This document shows positions 37,501 through 46,537 of a stretch of DNA of 64,000 bases, piece after piece. Source of the DNA: Lumbricus rubellus (Eukaryota > Annelida > Clitellata > Crassiclitellata > Lumbricidae); contig OX243816.1 of NCBI GenBank assembly GCA_945859605.1, positions 36,794,676 through 36,858,675 on the forward strand. Reading direction: 5' to 3'. Under the pieces are notes generated by a model. The model was not told the DNA's origin. It saw only the letters and a list, made by a program, of their open reading frames with translations, and searched no databases. The position numbers were made by a program, and so were the translations under genes. How positions within the stretch are numbered: the first letter of the stretch is position 1; each line of letters begins with the position of its first letter.

Positions 37501-40500
37501 GTCACACATGACAGTAAAATATATACAAACTAAGAGATAGCCAATTAGTCTACAGCCGTGGATGTTGGTATTCCAACTGACACCTTTTTCAGAAGAACTC
37601 ATATACTCACCTAACCCACCAGGCTGTGATATTATCCTAACAATGGTGCATATAACAAAATATGAGCAACAGTACTTAATGTCACCTTTCAGAGTCTGGG
37701 CCAATGAAGGCTTTGCTTTGTCAAGCGGAGTGTCACCAAATTTGTTTTCAATGTTGACGGAGGCACCATTGTTGACCAGTTCCTGCGAAAAGCATTGTAC
37801 AGTGCACACGCAAACTCTAAACAGTAACATCGTAAACATAATATTACTACAATATTTCTGTTTATCAACCTCATCTTATCTAATAACCGTTTCAGCATCT
37901 CTTTCCCTGAAGACTTCTCTCCCCCCCCCCATTCAATTATTTCAAGCATTATGACTTTGACTACAAGTTCGCCTGACGCCGCATTGATTGCTGCATCAGC
38001 TACAACCCTCTTGAACTTAAAGGAAATGCACCTGTCCATGACTTTATACAAAGCTAAAGTTGGACAACTAACTTGGTAGCTACCTATTAACTCATGCCCA
38101 TGTGTAAGAAAACAGGCTCTGAAGGATAGAACATCAAGCAATTTCCAAGGCCTGTAACTAATAGAACAGTTCATGGAATGAGGTAAAAAAAAAAGACCAA
38201 AGGAAACCCAAGCAATAATGATCCTGTGACTCATACAAATATGACTCACAACCAGATACATATCTGACAGTAGAAGAGTTAGACTGGATTATATGGAGAT
38301 CAGCAAGTGAATGGCCATCGTCATATATTGGAAAAGCTATAATTATTTGGCATCAATACAGGATCAAAGGCAGCTATAGGAGATCCAAACACTTGCGTGA
38401 AGCGTTATTCAGTTTCACATGATAATAAATTCAGAACACTGTTTACAAACTGATAATCGAATTCATTTTTATTTTCTAAAATTAAAATGGAAGATTCATG
38501 CATTTGTACTGATATTAACAACCCTCAGCAAAATCACAATAAATTATCATAAAATATATTAATGGACAAATAGCATAAACACATACAGCGCTAATCATGC
38601 TTGCAAAGTAGACTAATTAATTATGCACATATCTAATGGTAGTCATCTGCATAAATATATTATCAATTAAAACTTTTGCTTTTCAATATATACTAACACA
38701 ATCACCACACACATTCAATTCACTGACAAGGCTTTCAATGTCTCAATTTCAGTGCAGACATTATCTTGCACGCAAATGTCATCTATTCATACCACAGCTG
38801 CAGTGTCAAGTGGCTTTAAATAGTAAATTTAATAAATGCTTTGTTTTGGTTCAGCTAATGATCAAACCACCATTCAGCTTTCAACACATAAACTGGTCAG
38901 CACACAATCCAATTATACTGTCACTCACATTACATTAATTAGGCTAAATCTCATCTCTTTTATTCAGCCAGTAAACTGAACACAGGGTACTTAACTTCGC
39001 AAAGGTCAGAGCACATGCAACATGGCAAAAAAATTGGAGTGTTTCAGGTAACAAATGTTTAAAAAGTTGGGTTGGGTAGGCAGGCAGAGAAATATTGTTA
39101 ACGCACATCAAGTAAAGCTACAGTGCAAATTTTTTACAGATGAATGTTCCAATTTATACAACTAAAAAAGAAAGTCTCAGCATGAACTGAAATACGCTTT
39201 TAATAATTAATTACTGATCGTATTTTAGTTTGAAATTATTATTAATTTTCAATTAATAATTATTCGTCGTAATAATCGTATTAATACGATTATTACGACG
39301 AATAACTATTAATTGCACTGATTGAAATTAACCAATTACACACTTCAAAGTACATTGCTCATTGTTTACTCATTACACTGCAATTTATCCACAGTATTTG
39401 TATTTCTTACAAAGATGGTCTATCTCGCTTAATTGTCATGTTAAAAAAAGTGCAGTGTAAGCAGTTGGCTGCAGTAAAAGATATATACTTACTTACTTTT
39501 CGCATGCAGTTGAGACCAGCATCAAACTCGATAAGGCCAAAAAAAAATATGTTGTGTTTCCGGTAACAGAGCTAAAAAAAATTGGGTAGGTAGGTCGGAA
39601 AATATTTTTATTTTGTAAAATATTTTTATGCAGTGACTATCCGAAAAAGTATACCCCACTAGTCTTTTTTGCACGCTGAAACAAAGTACGTGTTCTAAGC
39701 AAGTATAAACTGCCTATTTCCCGACTGTCTGCACCTAAAACAGCTCTAGAAACAGTCCTATTAATTTCATTTTGTTGACGTCTCTTATGTTATGTCAATA
39801 CAAATGTTTTTAAAAAAATTTTGAAAAAAAAAAAAAAAATTTTGAAAAAAAAATTTTTTTTTAATAAAATTTTTTTACAAAAATATTTGCGTCGCGGCCC
39901 TAAAAATGGGTCGGTCGCGTTACCGGAAACACAACACTTTTTTTTACGCCTAAGCATCATTCAACAGCGGACAAACCAAGATTCTCCATACATTCTGCCA
40001 CAAAATAAGTCACTCACCTCTGCCGCCTGGTCGTAGTTCCAGAAGCAGGCGTAATGTAACGGCGTGTTACCATGTTCGTTAGCAGCACAGATGTTGGCCT
40101 TGCTGTGAAGCAACTGAAAGAAGAACGAGTGTGTAATCAACAGATGAAAGATGGCAAGCCGACAAGGAGCAAGAGAAACAAATAAAAGGGATCAGTAAAT
40201 CAAGTAAGGAACGAAAGTAATTAACTCAAAATAAATATAATTAAAAAAAACACAAGGCATTGTAATCAAATGCTATGCAACGCCATGTCATATGTTGAAA
40301 ATGTGATGAAAAAAATAATTAGATACAAACACAGTATGACACCAGTTACATACAAAGAACGTAATGAAAAGTTTAGCAACAAACCCATAAACTTAAAATG
40401 CAAAGCAGCAAATACAACGCACTAAAGTAAAGTTACAACGAAAACACAAACACAATGCAAATCAACAAAAATGCAACCAAACAATATCACATGTTTGCAA

Positions 40501-41762
40501 AAAATGCAATTGAAAAAAACGGTTGTTACACGCACAAGCACACACACACACACACACACATCTATACATAAATATACGATAACTTGTATTTTCTCCCCTT
40601 CCTGTAGAGGATCACTTACCGGATCTCTGCCTTGGTCTGCCTGATGCCGTCCTGTGGGTGTGGTCTCATAGATATTTACAGGATTTATGCTACTCCACCC
40701 TGAAACAAGCATCCAGCACCATGCTTCTCTCTGCTTTTCTAGACAGGTTGAGCTCATCTATAGGTCATGGACTTCTATTATGCAGCGCCTTCTAGTCTTT
40801 TACGTTGTTGGCCATGCAATCCGGAATGGGCTCCCTGTGGCACTCCCTAGAACCTTGCAGCCATGGCTTAATCTACCCCAAGACTGCTCTCTTTAGCATA
40901 GACTGGATGGGGAGCATTTCTCAGTAGACAATTTTGAAGGTGTGTCATATAAATCTTATAAATCTCATAAATTATTAATTATTGAATACAAAGTTTTAAG
41001 AAAAATAAGTACATTGCAATATTAAAGCAACATGATGCAACACGTAAAAGAAAGCAAAATAATGTTACTCGGACAAGTGTCATAAGTTGCAATGTAACCA
41101 CATCACATGTGAAGACTGCAATGATGTCATGTTTTGAAAGGAATTTGTCACACAAAATAACCAAAAACAAATCGAAAATGATACACAGTGCTCAATCAAG
41201 TCGAATATAACGGAAGCAGTCAAAACAATCCACTACAATGCAATGTAGCATAACTACATGTGCACAGAGAAAAAACGTCACGAATACATGGCATAATTCA
41301 GTGTATCACAATTCAGAAAATGTGCCTCCTGAAATGCTTTACATCCTGCAAGTCAGGCAAGCTCTGAAACTTGTAATACTCTCACCCCTCTACATCATTA
41401 GACGATTACCCCACCCTAGTTTGGGCAGTGAGCGGAGCAGAGGGAAATGCCAGCAGCATCCTGGATGGCTGTTAACTTGAAACACACAGCAGGGTCTGTC
41501 AGAAATCAAGCCCTGGCACTGGCCCTAATTAAGTCACCATGACAGCGGCAGCAGCAGCAGAAGGAGTGGGAGACAAAGGAGGGGAAAGGGGGAGAAGGAA
41601 TCGGAAGCAGAGGAAGGAAGAAAGCAGAAGGATGGAGGCACATACCAGGGATAAGGATAAGGAGGAGAAGGAGGCTATAGACTAGAAGGAGATATTGGGC
41701 TTATTTACTAAGTTGCTGATAAGCCCTCCAGCTTCTGTAGGCTAAGATTGGCACACACGCAT

Positions 41763-41804
<42 letters not shown>

Positions 41805-44662
41805 GGGTCTTTCATCTGCACAGTAAACTGGAGAAAGGTCACAACATGGAGAAGGTAAATAAGGAGAAACGTTCCAAAATGCAGACAAATCAACGCCATC
41901 AGCACCAAACAGTACCAGAGGCTGTAAGAGTAACACAACTAAGTGTATTTTCTGTAATGCAACATGGCATTTTTATAGCACCAAGGTGACTCAGAGTCTC
42001 AGACCGACTCCAGAAAGCCGTTTGTACATCTAACCTAATGTGAAAGTTTTCCAACATATATAAATTTTTGTCATGTAATGAACTTGTAAAATGTCCGTTT
42101 TTAGGAGTTTCTCTTGAAGTGGCGCTATATAAATTCAAGATCATGATTACCATCAGTCGATGGTCGCTTCTGAGTGGCACCATAGAAGTCACTAGACACT
42201 ATTTTGCTAGATTAAGAAGCAAAACAGCATTCAATGGCCACACCCCATGCAGTGGATAGATCCAGTGAAGATCAGCAAGGCTCCTGAAACCGGCAGACAG
42301 GCAATGGACTAAATAATGATCATCATCAGCTCCTGAAGCAGGACATTTAGAGGTGATGGGCAATTGGATATGAAGAAATTAATTATCACTGGTAATTATT
42401 CTTGGTTATTGTCAAATTCATTGCTACTCTGGACTAACATTAGAAGCAATCCAAATAAGATCATGAGATCTTGATCCTGACCCAAATAAAATCATTCAAG
42501 TTGCAGAGCAGATCGAAACAGAATTGCAGACAATTATAAAACATTGGATAGTGATGGCGACTAAGTAAGCATATAACGTGCAAACACTGCAATCACTATA
42601 AACAATACTACCTGAACAATAATCTAAATGCTACAATGAACTACACTACACAAATGGAGTGACAAGACCATGATATGGTGGTAATTAATCGGTAGAAAAA
42701 TAACAACAACTCTAACTATATACCATCCCACATTTAATAAATCAGTGGAAAATAGATCAACTGCATCATTTGTGCCAGCATTTCAACGCTATCCACTGAA
42801 TAAAAAATACCTGTAAGAAGATGAACCAATTATAATCTCAACATGTAAGTTACGTAGATGAATTAGTGTGCTACCAGAGCAAAGACTTTATATTGGATAA
42901 TTGGACGCGAAAAAAGCGAGGAAGCCAATGTAGTGGGCTGACCATAAATGATGATATACGAGAGTATTTATAAAGGTGAGCAATCAATCGAGCAGCAGCA
43001 CTAAGGACAGGTTGAACAGGAAATAGACGGACCATAGGAAGACCAATAAGAAGGGAATTATAATCAATTCTTGAACAGCCAAAGCGTAGACTATGGATGT
43101 CACGATGGAAAGGGACACAGATTTGCGAATGGGCCTGACCCCCACGGACTAATTGTGTGCAGCCTATGGATCTGTTATTTGAACAGGTAGGTAGGTAGGT
43201 AAGATGAGCAAAACCATACCATTTGAACGATGTCTCTGTGGCCATGAGCTGCCGCCAGATGCAAAGCCGTGTCATCGCCCATGTTCGTAGCGTTGATTCG
43301 TACGCCGCGGTTAATAAGCATCTCAACGATGTTTCCCCTGCCCTCCATGGCCGCCCAGTGCAAGAGGCTGAACCGATGGTCATCCCTGCAATAACCAATT
43401 TAACTAAACGAAAACCATCTTAACAATCATCACTGCAGGTTAACTTTATAAATTATGATCTCCATAGTATATTGACCACTTTTTAAATGATCCAAATTTC
43501 AATCTGACCAAACTGAAAATGTATACGTAGTGTCACAGCCAGAACAAAAATGTTCATCAACCGATTGTTAATACTCTAAGTAAAATTAACAATGTCAAAT
43601 AATAATTAGATCTACTACAATGTAATGAAATATGCAAACATAAAAAAACCATTAAAAAATATATCTAATGAATTCAACTACAATGCAGTAAAATCGAACA
43701 GAATGTAATGTAATAAAACAGCCCACAAAGAATACAGTTAAGAGATCATTAAACAACAAATGATTTTTATTAAACAAGGAAAACCATCATTTATAAATCT
43801 CAGGTCAGTCATTAGAATGTAATGTAATGTAATTAGTAATTTCTATAGCGCCGCTCACAGCCGAGGCCATTCAGTAGCGCTCCCAGTGCGATAAACTCTA
43901 GAGAAAAAAGAGGTCATAAGAAGAGAGAGATGTAGATAACGATCCAGAAAGTAGAGTCCCATGCAGAGCGGAGGGAAGAGAATTCTACAAGGAGGGTCCA
44001 GTGATGGCAAAGGATTGAGTTTGAGCAAGTGGTCCTAGCTCGAGGAACAAACAAGTCAGCCCTGTCCAGAGAACGCAAGAAGGCAAGTGATCGAGAAGAG
44101 AAAAGTTATTTGGGATATCATGATCAACATATATTAACTGTGATATAAGACAACTTCCTCCAGTTAAGTTATCTAAATTGTGGTGGAAGAAGAGCAGGCT
44201 CTTAAGCTATCTCTGAGGCAGTGATCGGTATTAAATCTTAGATATTTAATTTTCTTAGCTTCAGTATATGATGGCAGGCGGTCAGACCCGTCCCACGCCT
44301 TCTGATCTTTCTTCTGACAGTGTATGGTCAGCGTACTCGTTATAGCCAAGTACACTACAGATGGAGTAGAGATCTCGTACCAAATTTCTGCCATTGCGAG
44401 GTTTTGAACCCGCAACCTCCCCATTGATGGTATAGCATGCTAGCAACTACACTATTTAGCATCAAGCTAAAATTGTGAGAAAGAGTGCTTAAACTTTTAC
44501 ACGTACATTTATACGTGTATAAGTCAGTTGCTATTACGAAGAAACTTTCACACAAAATCAAAATCATACCAACCCTTGATTTAGGTCATTCTCCGTGTTA
44601 TCCAACCAGATTCGAACTTGAAAGGCGTTGCCTTCCCTCACTAAGCTGAATATATCGTCCAT
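16388..44662 (-). CDS. Integrin-linked kinase (ILK), 12 coding exons
   Basis: Adhesion scaffold: the N-terminal ankyrin repeats bind PINCH, and the C-terminal pseudokinase binds parvin and beta-integrin tails (known for the family). I joined 12 exons in phase to a 450-residue protein, against 452 in human. Exons (minus, 5' to 3'): 44662-44574, 43385-43220, 40113-40018, 37782-37686, 36959-36879, 36330-36245, 24208-24099, 23692-23571, 23078-22957, 19400-19301, 18702-18572, 16540-16388. It starts [12 protein letters not shown], has ankyrin repeats to about 150, a linker and a kinase-like domain from about 190. The VAIK-type Lys is kept (K219). HRD is lost and DFG reads DYR (336-338), as expected of this pseudokinase. 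APE is at 354-356 and the parvin-site Met-Lys at 399-400. ATG context ACAATGG is good. No frame damage seen. Confidence 0.97.
16584..17982 (+). mobile_element. Mariner/Tc1-like element with dead transposase
   Basis: Imperfect terminal inverted repeats of about 70 bp begin CAGGGTGGCTCAA and are flanked by TA on both sides (16582-16583 and 17983-17984), the Tc1/mariner target. The interior keeps transposase remnants on the plus strand: WSDGKSVMF near 17145, FQQDGA near 17367 and NSPDLN near 17476, each in a different or interrupted frame. No intact frame, so it is inactive. It lies in ILK intron 11, antisense to the gene. Confidence 0.88.
17991..18252. repeat. 25-bp degenerate tandem repeat, about 11 copies
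   Basis: The unit is about TACAGATGACATAACACCAA plus ACAAA, with frequent substitutions. It abuts the right end of the mariner-like element. Confidence 0.85.
18572..18702 (-). CDS. ILK exon 11, C-lobe
   Basis: Residues 358-400 with [20 protein letters not shown] and the parvin-contact GMK end. Acceptor TTTCAG, donor GTGAGG. Confidence 0.95.
18856..18895 (-). repeat. LINE/SINE tail fragment
   Basis: On the minus strand it reads TTTCTCTTGATATGGCAC then TATATAAATTCAAGGTTATG, closely matching the plus-strand copy at 42108-42150. ILK intron 10. Confidence 0.6.
19301..19400 (-). CDS. ILK exon 10, DFG-equivalent DYR
   Basis: Residues 324-356 with [17 protein letters not shown] and [11 protein letters not shown] stands where human ILK has DVK and active kinases have DFG. 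Acceptor TTGCAG, donor GTTTAC. Confidence 0.95.
19401..22956. other. ILK intron 9, nothing else coding
   Basis: AT-rich intron. Frames up to 176 codons here are produced by the 12-bp repeat at 20177-20272 or by chance. No transposon termini recognised. Confidence 0.55.
20177..20272. repeat. 12-bp tandem repeat, 8 copies
   Basis: Unit AAGACAATACAG repeated about eight times without variation. Because 12 is a multiple of 3 it creates a repeated YCLL frame on the minus strand and RRQY on the plus; both are artefacts. Confidence 0.95.
22957..23078 (-). CDS. ILK exon 9, degenerate catalytic loop
   Basis: Residues 284-323 with [20 protein letters not shown] and [15 protein letters not shown]. The HRD motif of active kinases is absent here. 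Acceptor TTTGCAG, donor GTAAGT. Confidence 0.95.
23571..23692 (-). CDS. ILK exon 8, kinase-like N-lobe
   Basis: Residues 243-282 with [18 protein letters not shown] and [15 protein letters not shown]. Acceptor TTACAG. The donor is GCAAGA (GC, not GT); the frame only continues into exon 9 with this site. Confidence 0.95.
24099..24208 (-). CDS. ILK exon 7, ATP-site strand
   Basis: Residues 206-241 with [20 protein letters not shown], containing the retained Lys219, then FKEEYPRLR. Acceptor GTGCAG, donor GTTATA. It lies about 500 bp from the edge of the minisatellite. Confidence 0.95.
24714..36166. repeat. Giant 17-bp minisatellite in ILK intron 6
   Basis: About 11.45 kb (roughly 670 units) of ACAAATGGAAACATCTA. 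Variation is confined to a few sites, giving recurring unit types: CATCTAACAAATGG, CATATAACAAATAG, CATCTAATAAATGG, CATTTAACAAATGG and CATTTAAAAAATGG. The TAG variant nearly always follows CATATAA and is nearly always followed by a TAATAAATGG unit, giving 51-bp trimers and, in the right half, 85-bp pentamers. Larger blocks recur at offsets of 826, 1956 and 2099 bp. Open frames on the minus strand are by-products of the 51-bp period (17 residues) and do not look like genes. Edges: GCAAACATCTAAC on the left, TGGAATTGATG on the right. Confidence 0.98.
36245..36330 (-). CDS. ILK exon 6, start of the kinase-like domain
   Basis: Residues 178-205 with [20 protein letters not shown] and NHSGE. Acceptor TTTGCAG, donor GTTAGT. 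It is followed by the 12-kb intron that holds the minisatellite. Confidence 0.93.
36879..36959 (-). CDS. ILK exon 5, linker
   Basis: Residues 151-176 with [14 protein letters not shown], matching the family RIPYKD segment between ankyrin and kinase domains. Acceptor CTGCAG, donor GTAAGT. Confidence 0.93.
37686..37782 (-). CDS. ILK exon 4, ankyrin repeat
   Basis: Residues 118-149 plus one base, with [20 protein letters not shown]. Acceptor TCGCAG, donor GTGACA. A 190-codon frame overlapping this exon in another frame is ignored. Confidence 0.94.
39251..39314. repeat. 64-bp palindrome with one mismatch
   Basis: Symmetric about 39282/39283 (centre TTAA). The half-arm reads TTATTCGTCGTAATAATCGT and its complement follows at once, with no spacer. 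The only mismatch is at 39259/39306. It can form a cruciform or long hairpin. ILK intron 3. Confidence 0.93.
39541..39945. mobile_element. MITE with TTGTGTTTCCGGTAAC ends
   Basis: Inverted repeats GTTGTGTTTCCGGTAAC (39551-39567) and its complement (39919-39935) enclose an A/T-homopolymer-rich centre. Runs of A and T extend the ends outward. A clear target-site duplication was not found, so the superfamily is open. It ends about 70 bp from ILK exon 3. Confidence 0.65.
40018..40113 (-). CDS. ILK exon 3, ankyrin repeat
   Basis: Residues 86-117, with [18 protein letters not shown]. Acceptor TTTCAG, donor GTGAGT, whole codons at both ends. Confidence 0.95.
41757..41802. repeat. (CA)n microsatellite
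   Basis: About 22 CA units with one ATG interruption at the left. Confidence 0.92.
42108..42150 (+). repeat. LINE/SINE tail fragment
   Basis: Reads TTCTCTTGAAGTGGCGCTAT then ATAAATTCAAGATCATGATT. Best-preserved copy of the tail shared by the dispersed GCGCTATA family. Confidence 0.65.
42871..43080 (-). pseudogene. CR1/L2-like LINE RT C-terminal relic
   Basis: The minus frame reads [18 protein letters not shown], then [16 protein letters not shown] and [12 protein letters not shown]. The DY-NSLL-GLP...AARL......LHWLP-R---Q pattern is the conserved post-RT region of CR1/L2-type elements. Truncated at both ends; in ILK intron 2, same strand as ILK. Confidence 0.8.
43220..43385 (-). CDS. ILK exon 2, ankyrin repeats
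   Basis: Encodes residues 31-85, including [19 protein letters not shown] and [18 protein letters not shown], two ankyrin helices pairs. Acceptor TTGCAG, donor GTATGG, phase 2 in, phase 0 out. Confidence 0.95.
43830..44085 (-). pseudogene. LINE 3' end relic with GCGCTATA tail
   Basis: Minus-strand frames give [15 protein letters not shown] and, after a frameshift, [23 protein letters not shown], the usual LINE C-terminal GPSLWNSLP motif. About 60 bp further on, the copy ends in GGCGCTATAGAAATTACTAA followed by ATTACATT repeats. This links the dispersed GCGCTATA tail to a LINE 3' end. Confidence 0.7.
44150..44465 (-). mobile_element. Possible tRNA-derived SINE
   Basis: The minus strand reads TAGTGTAGTTGCTAGCATGC and, about 30 bases on, GGTTGCGGGTTCAAAACCTC, resembling A and B boxes of a Pol III promoter at tRNA-like spacing. 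Boundaries not defined. ILK intron 1. Confidence 0.45.
44574..44662 (-). CDS. ILK exon 1 (residues 1-30)
   Basis: Start ATG at 44662, then [20 protein letters not shown] and NDLNQ; ends after GG of a Gly codon. Donor GTTGGT. The start matches the family N-terminus exactly in length. Confidence 0.95.
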
Positions 44663-45902
44663 TGTTGCTTATTTGAGAATCTCTAGCGATTTAATTAGGA
44701 GCTAATATGCTTCCAGTTTTATTGGCCCAGGACCAAGAAAGTAGTGCCGCAATTCACGCTACAGTCCGACTTCTACATAAACAATGAAGAAACACCGACT
44801 TTACTCGTCAATTGATGTCCTTCATCGCACGAATAATGACCGAACTTTGACGCTTTCTAACTTTCGAGATGAATGACCTGCAGGCAATCACAGGAAGAAG
44901 TATTTTAAAAGTATGCGAAGTGACTAGAGTGCCAGCGACCGGTCGACTTATTCCATAATCCGACACATGATCTGAAGCAGACCAGAATAAACCGAATACA
45001 CAGAAAACGGAAAGTATCGCCACTTGCAAGATACACAAATCTGCAACTTTACCGATAGCATACGTTAAGAGAATGACAAGAATTTAATAACTTGTCAACA
45101 ACTTCGATCCTCCATTTCTTATTCATCAGACCCTATTTGGCGATGCCAGCACCAAAGTTGAGAGGAAAATGAGTACGCATCATCAGAGTCACTCCTTCAT
45201 TCGTCATCATTTCAGAAGCATACCACTGGAAAAACACCAACCGATAGGTGGCTCAAACCGATTTTCATCAGCACAAATTATTTTATCAAAATTTCTTCTT
45301 TCCTGAAGTTTCCTCTAAGACCATTTACAGCTAACAGTGACCATATACACGCTTATAATAACTTATATAACGTATAGAACAAGAAATACATGCCAGGTAG
45401 TAAAAATAAACTCGAAATCAAAAGTGTTTAATTCCGCATATAAAATGCAATTGTAGGGCGCGACATCTGCCGTTTGGTGGTTAGCATGCAGAAATAATGG
45501 CGATAAAGGAGTGCACCTTGTCGATAGAACCAGTTGGCAGCGTTGGTCGGCAGCAGAGCCATAGATTGGATCTGGGCGGCAGAATACGATGCGATATTTG
45601 AATATACGGTAGCTCGTTAGGGACAATAATATTGTGTGCAAAACCATCACAATTCAAACTAAATTCCTAATATTCTCATAATATACATTGGGCGCGTTTT
45701 ATACAGCCATCATGTGGCTTCGATTTTGATTAGTCTACTTTTCAAGGCAGCGTTCGAGTGAAAAAGATCTCTATAAATTAATGTCACGAGCGCCTAAAAA
45801 ACGAAGCCGCGGGTGCCATGCAGTTAACTTTGCGAGCGCTTTGTCAAAACAATCGATATAGGCGGGTCTGATATTTAGCCTATTCCAGGTCAAGATACAA
45901 AG
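44663..45902. other. ILK upstream region; no gene seen
   Basis: Should hold the ILK 5' UTR and promoter on the minus strand. I see no TATA box at a convincing distance and no frame with coding character. Confidence 0.4.
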
Positions 45903-46115
45903 TGTGGGGCGCGGTATGTAGCCTAGGGTATGTTCGGTGCCTTGGGGCCGGAAGGTTGCATGTTCGAATCCACCTCATGCCGCCGTGTATGGCCTGTTCT
46001 TTACTCGAAATTGCTAATGCGTTTCGGCATGAAACTCCGATTCAGTAGGCTAATAATCTCCAAAGAGGCGGTACGTGTGACACGTGCTCAAACATAGGCC
46101 TGCATTTTAATTATA
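45903..46115 (+). mobile_element. tRNA-derived SINE
   Basis: Head GGTATGTAGCCTAGGG (A-box-like) then GCATGTTCGAATCCACC (B-box match), body with GGCATGAAACTCCGATTCAG. The body matches the inverted copy just to the right and the fragment at 7285-7400. Confidence 0.7.
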
Positions 46116-46199
46116 GGCTGTAGGTTTAAGACAGACTATAATTGCAATTAATATATATTTAATCAGGGAAATAGGCTAAAATGGTTTTAAAATAATTAT

Positions 46200-46500
46200 G
46201 GGCTCTTCAATTTTCTTAAATTTCTCCATTTGTTTCAGCGCCGCTTTATGCTAGCTATACTCGTAGGCACTCCCAACTACAGCGCGGACACTGAATCAAA
46301 GTTTCACGCTGAAGCGCAGGATTAAATGATCAATTCGAAGGACTTGCTCAAAGCCCCGGCCTACGCGGCGGCTTGAGGTGGATTTGAACATATAGGCCTA
46401 GGCCTATGATAGCTGCATTTGAACAGCTGCAATTAAAGCTCCGCACGTATATGGCCTAGCTACACCACCACTAGCCTTCACCACAGCGCCCCACGCTACA
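46200..46500 (-). mobile_element. tRNA-derived SINE, inverted copy
   Basis: On the minus strand: AAGGCTAGTGGTGGTGTAGC (head), ATGTTCAAATCCACCTCAAG (B box), then GTGAAACTTTGATTCAGTGT and CCGCGCTGTAGTTGGGAG. Same family as 45903-46115, in opposite orientation. Confidence 0.65.
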
Positions 46501-46533
46501 TAATAGGCATGTAGGCCTATGCAGTTCGTTAGA

Positions 46534-46537
46534 CTAC
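46534..46537. repeat. Target-site duplication (left)
   Basis: CTAC next to the left LTR, repeated at 56630-56633 next to the right LTR. A 4-bp duplication is within the range for Ty3/Gypsy integrases. Confidence 0.85.

Larger units (their letters stand above)
37783..40017. other. ILK intron 3
   Basis: No additional exon supported. Holds the 64-bp palindrome (39251-39314) and a MITE (about 39541-39945). Near 39040-39085 there is a decayed relative of the MITE end (GTTTCAGGTAAC then GGGTTGGGTAGG). Confidence 0.55.
40114..43219. other. ILK intron 2
   Basis: Holds CA microsatellites (40540-40560 and 41757-41802), a purine-rich patch (about 41540-41690), a LINE/SINE tail (42108-42150) and a LINE RT relic (42871-43080). 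A short plus-strand frame ending at 40896 ([12 protein letters not shown]) may be another LINE scrap. No extra ILK exon. Confidence 0.5.

Noticed and set aside
37689..38261. 190-codon minus-strand frame
   Set aside because: Its 3' part overlaps ILK exon 4 in the wrong frame and the rest shows no recognisable domain; probably chance.
40687..40896. Plus-strand frame ending [19 protein letters not shown]
   Set aside because: Slight similarity to LINE C-termini, too short to call.
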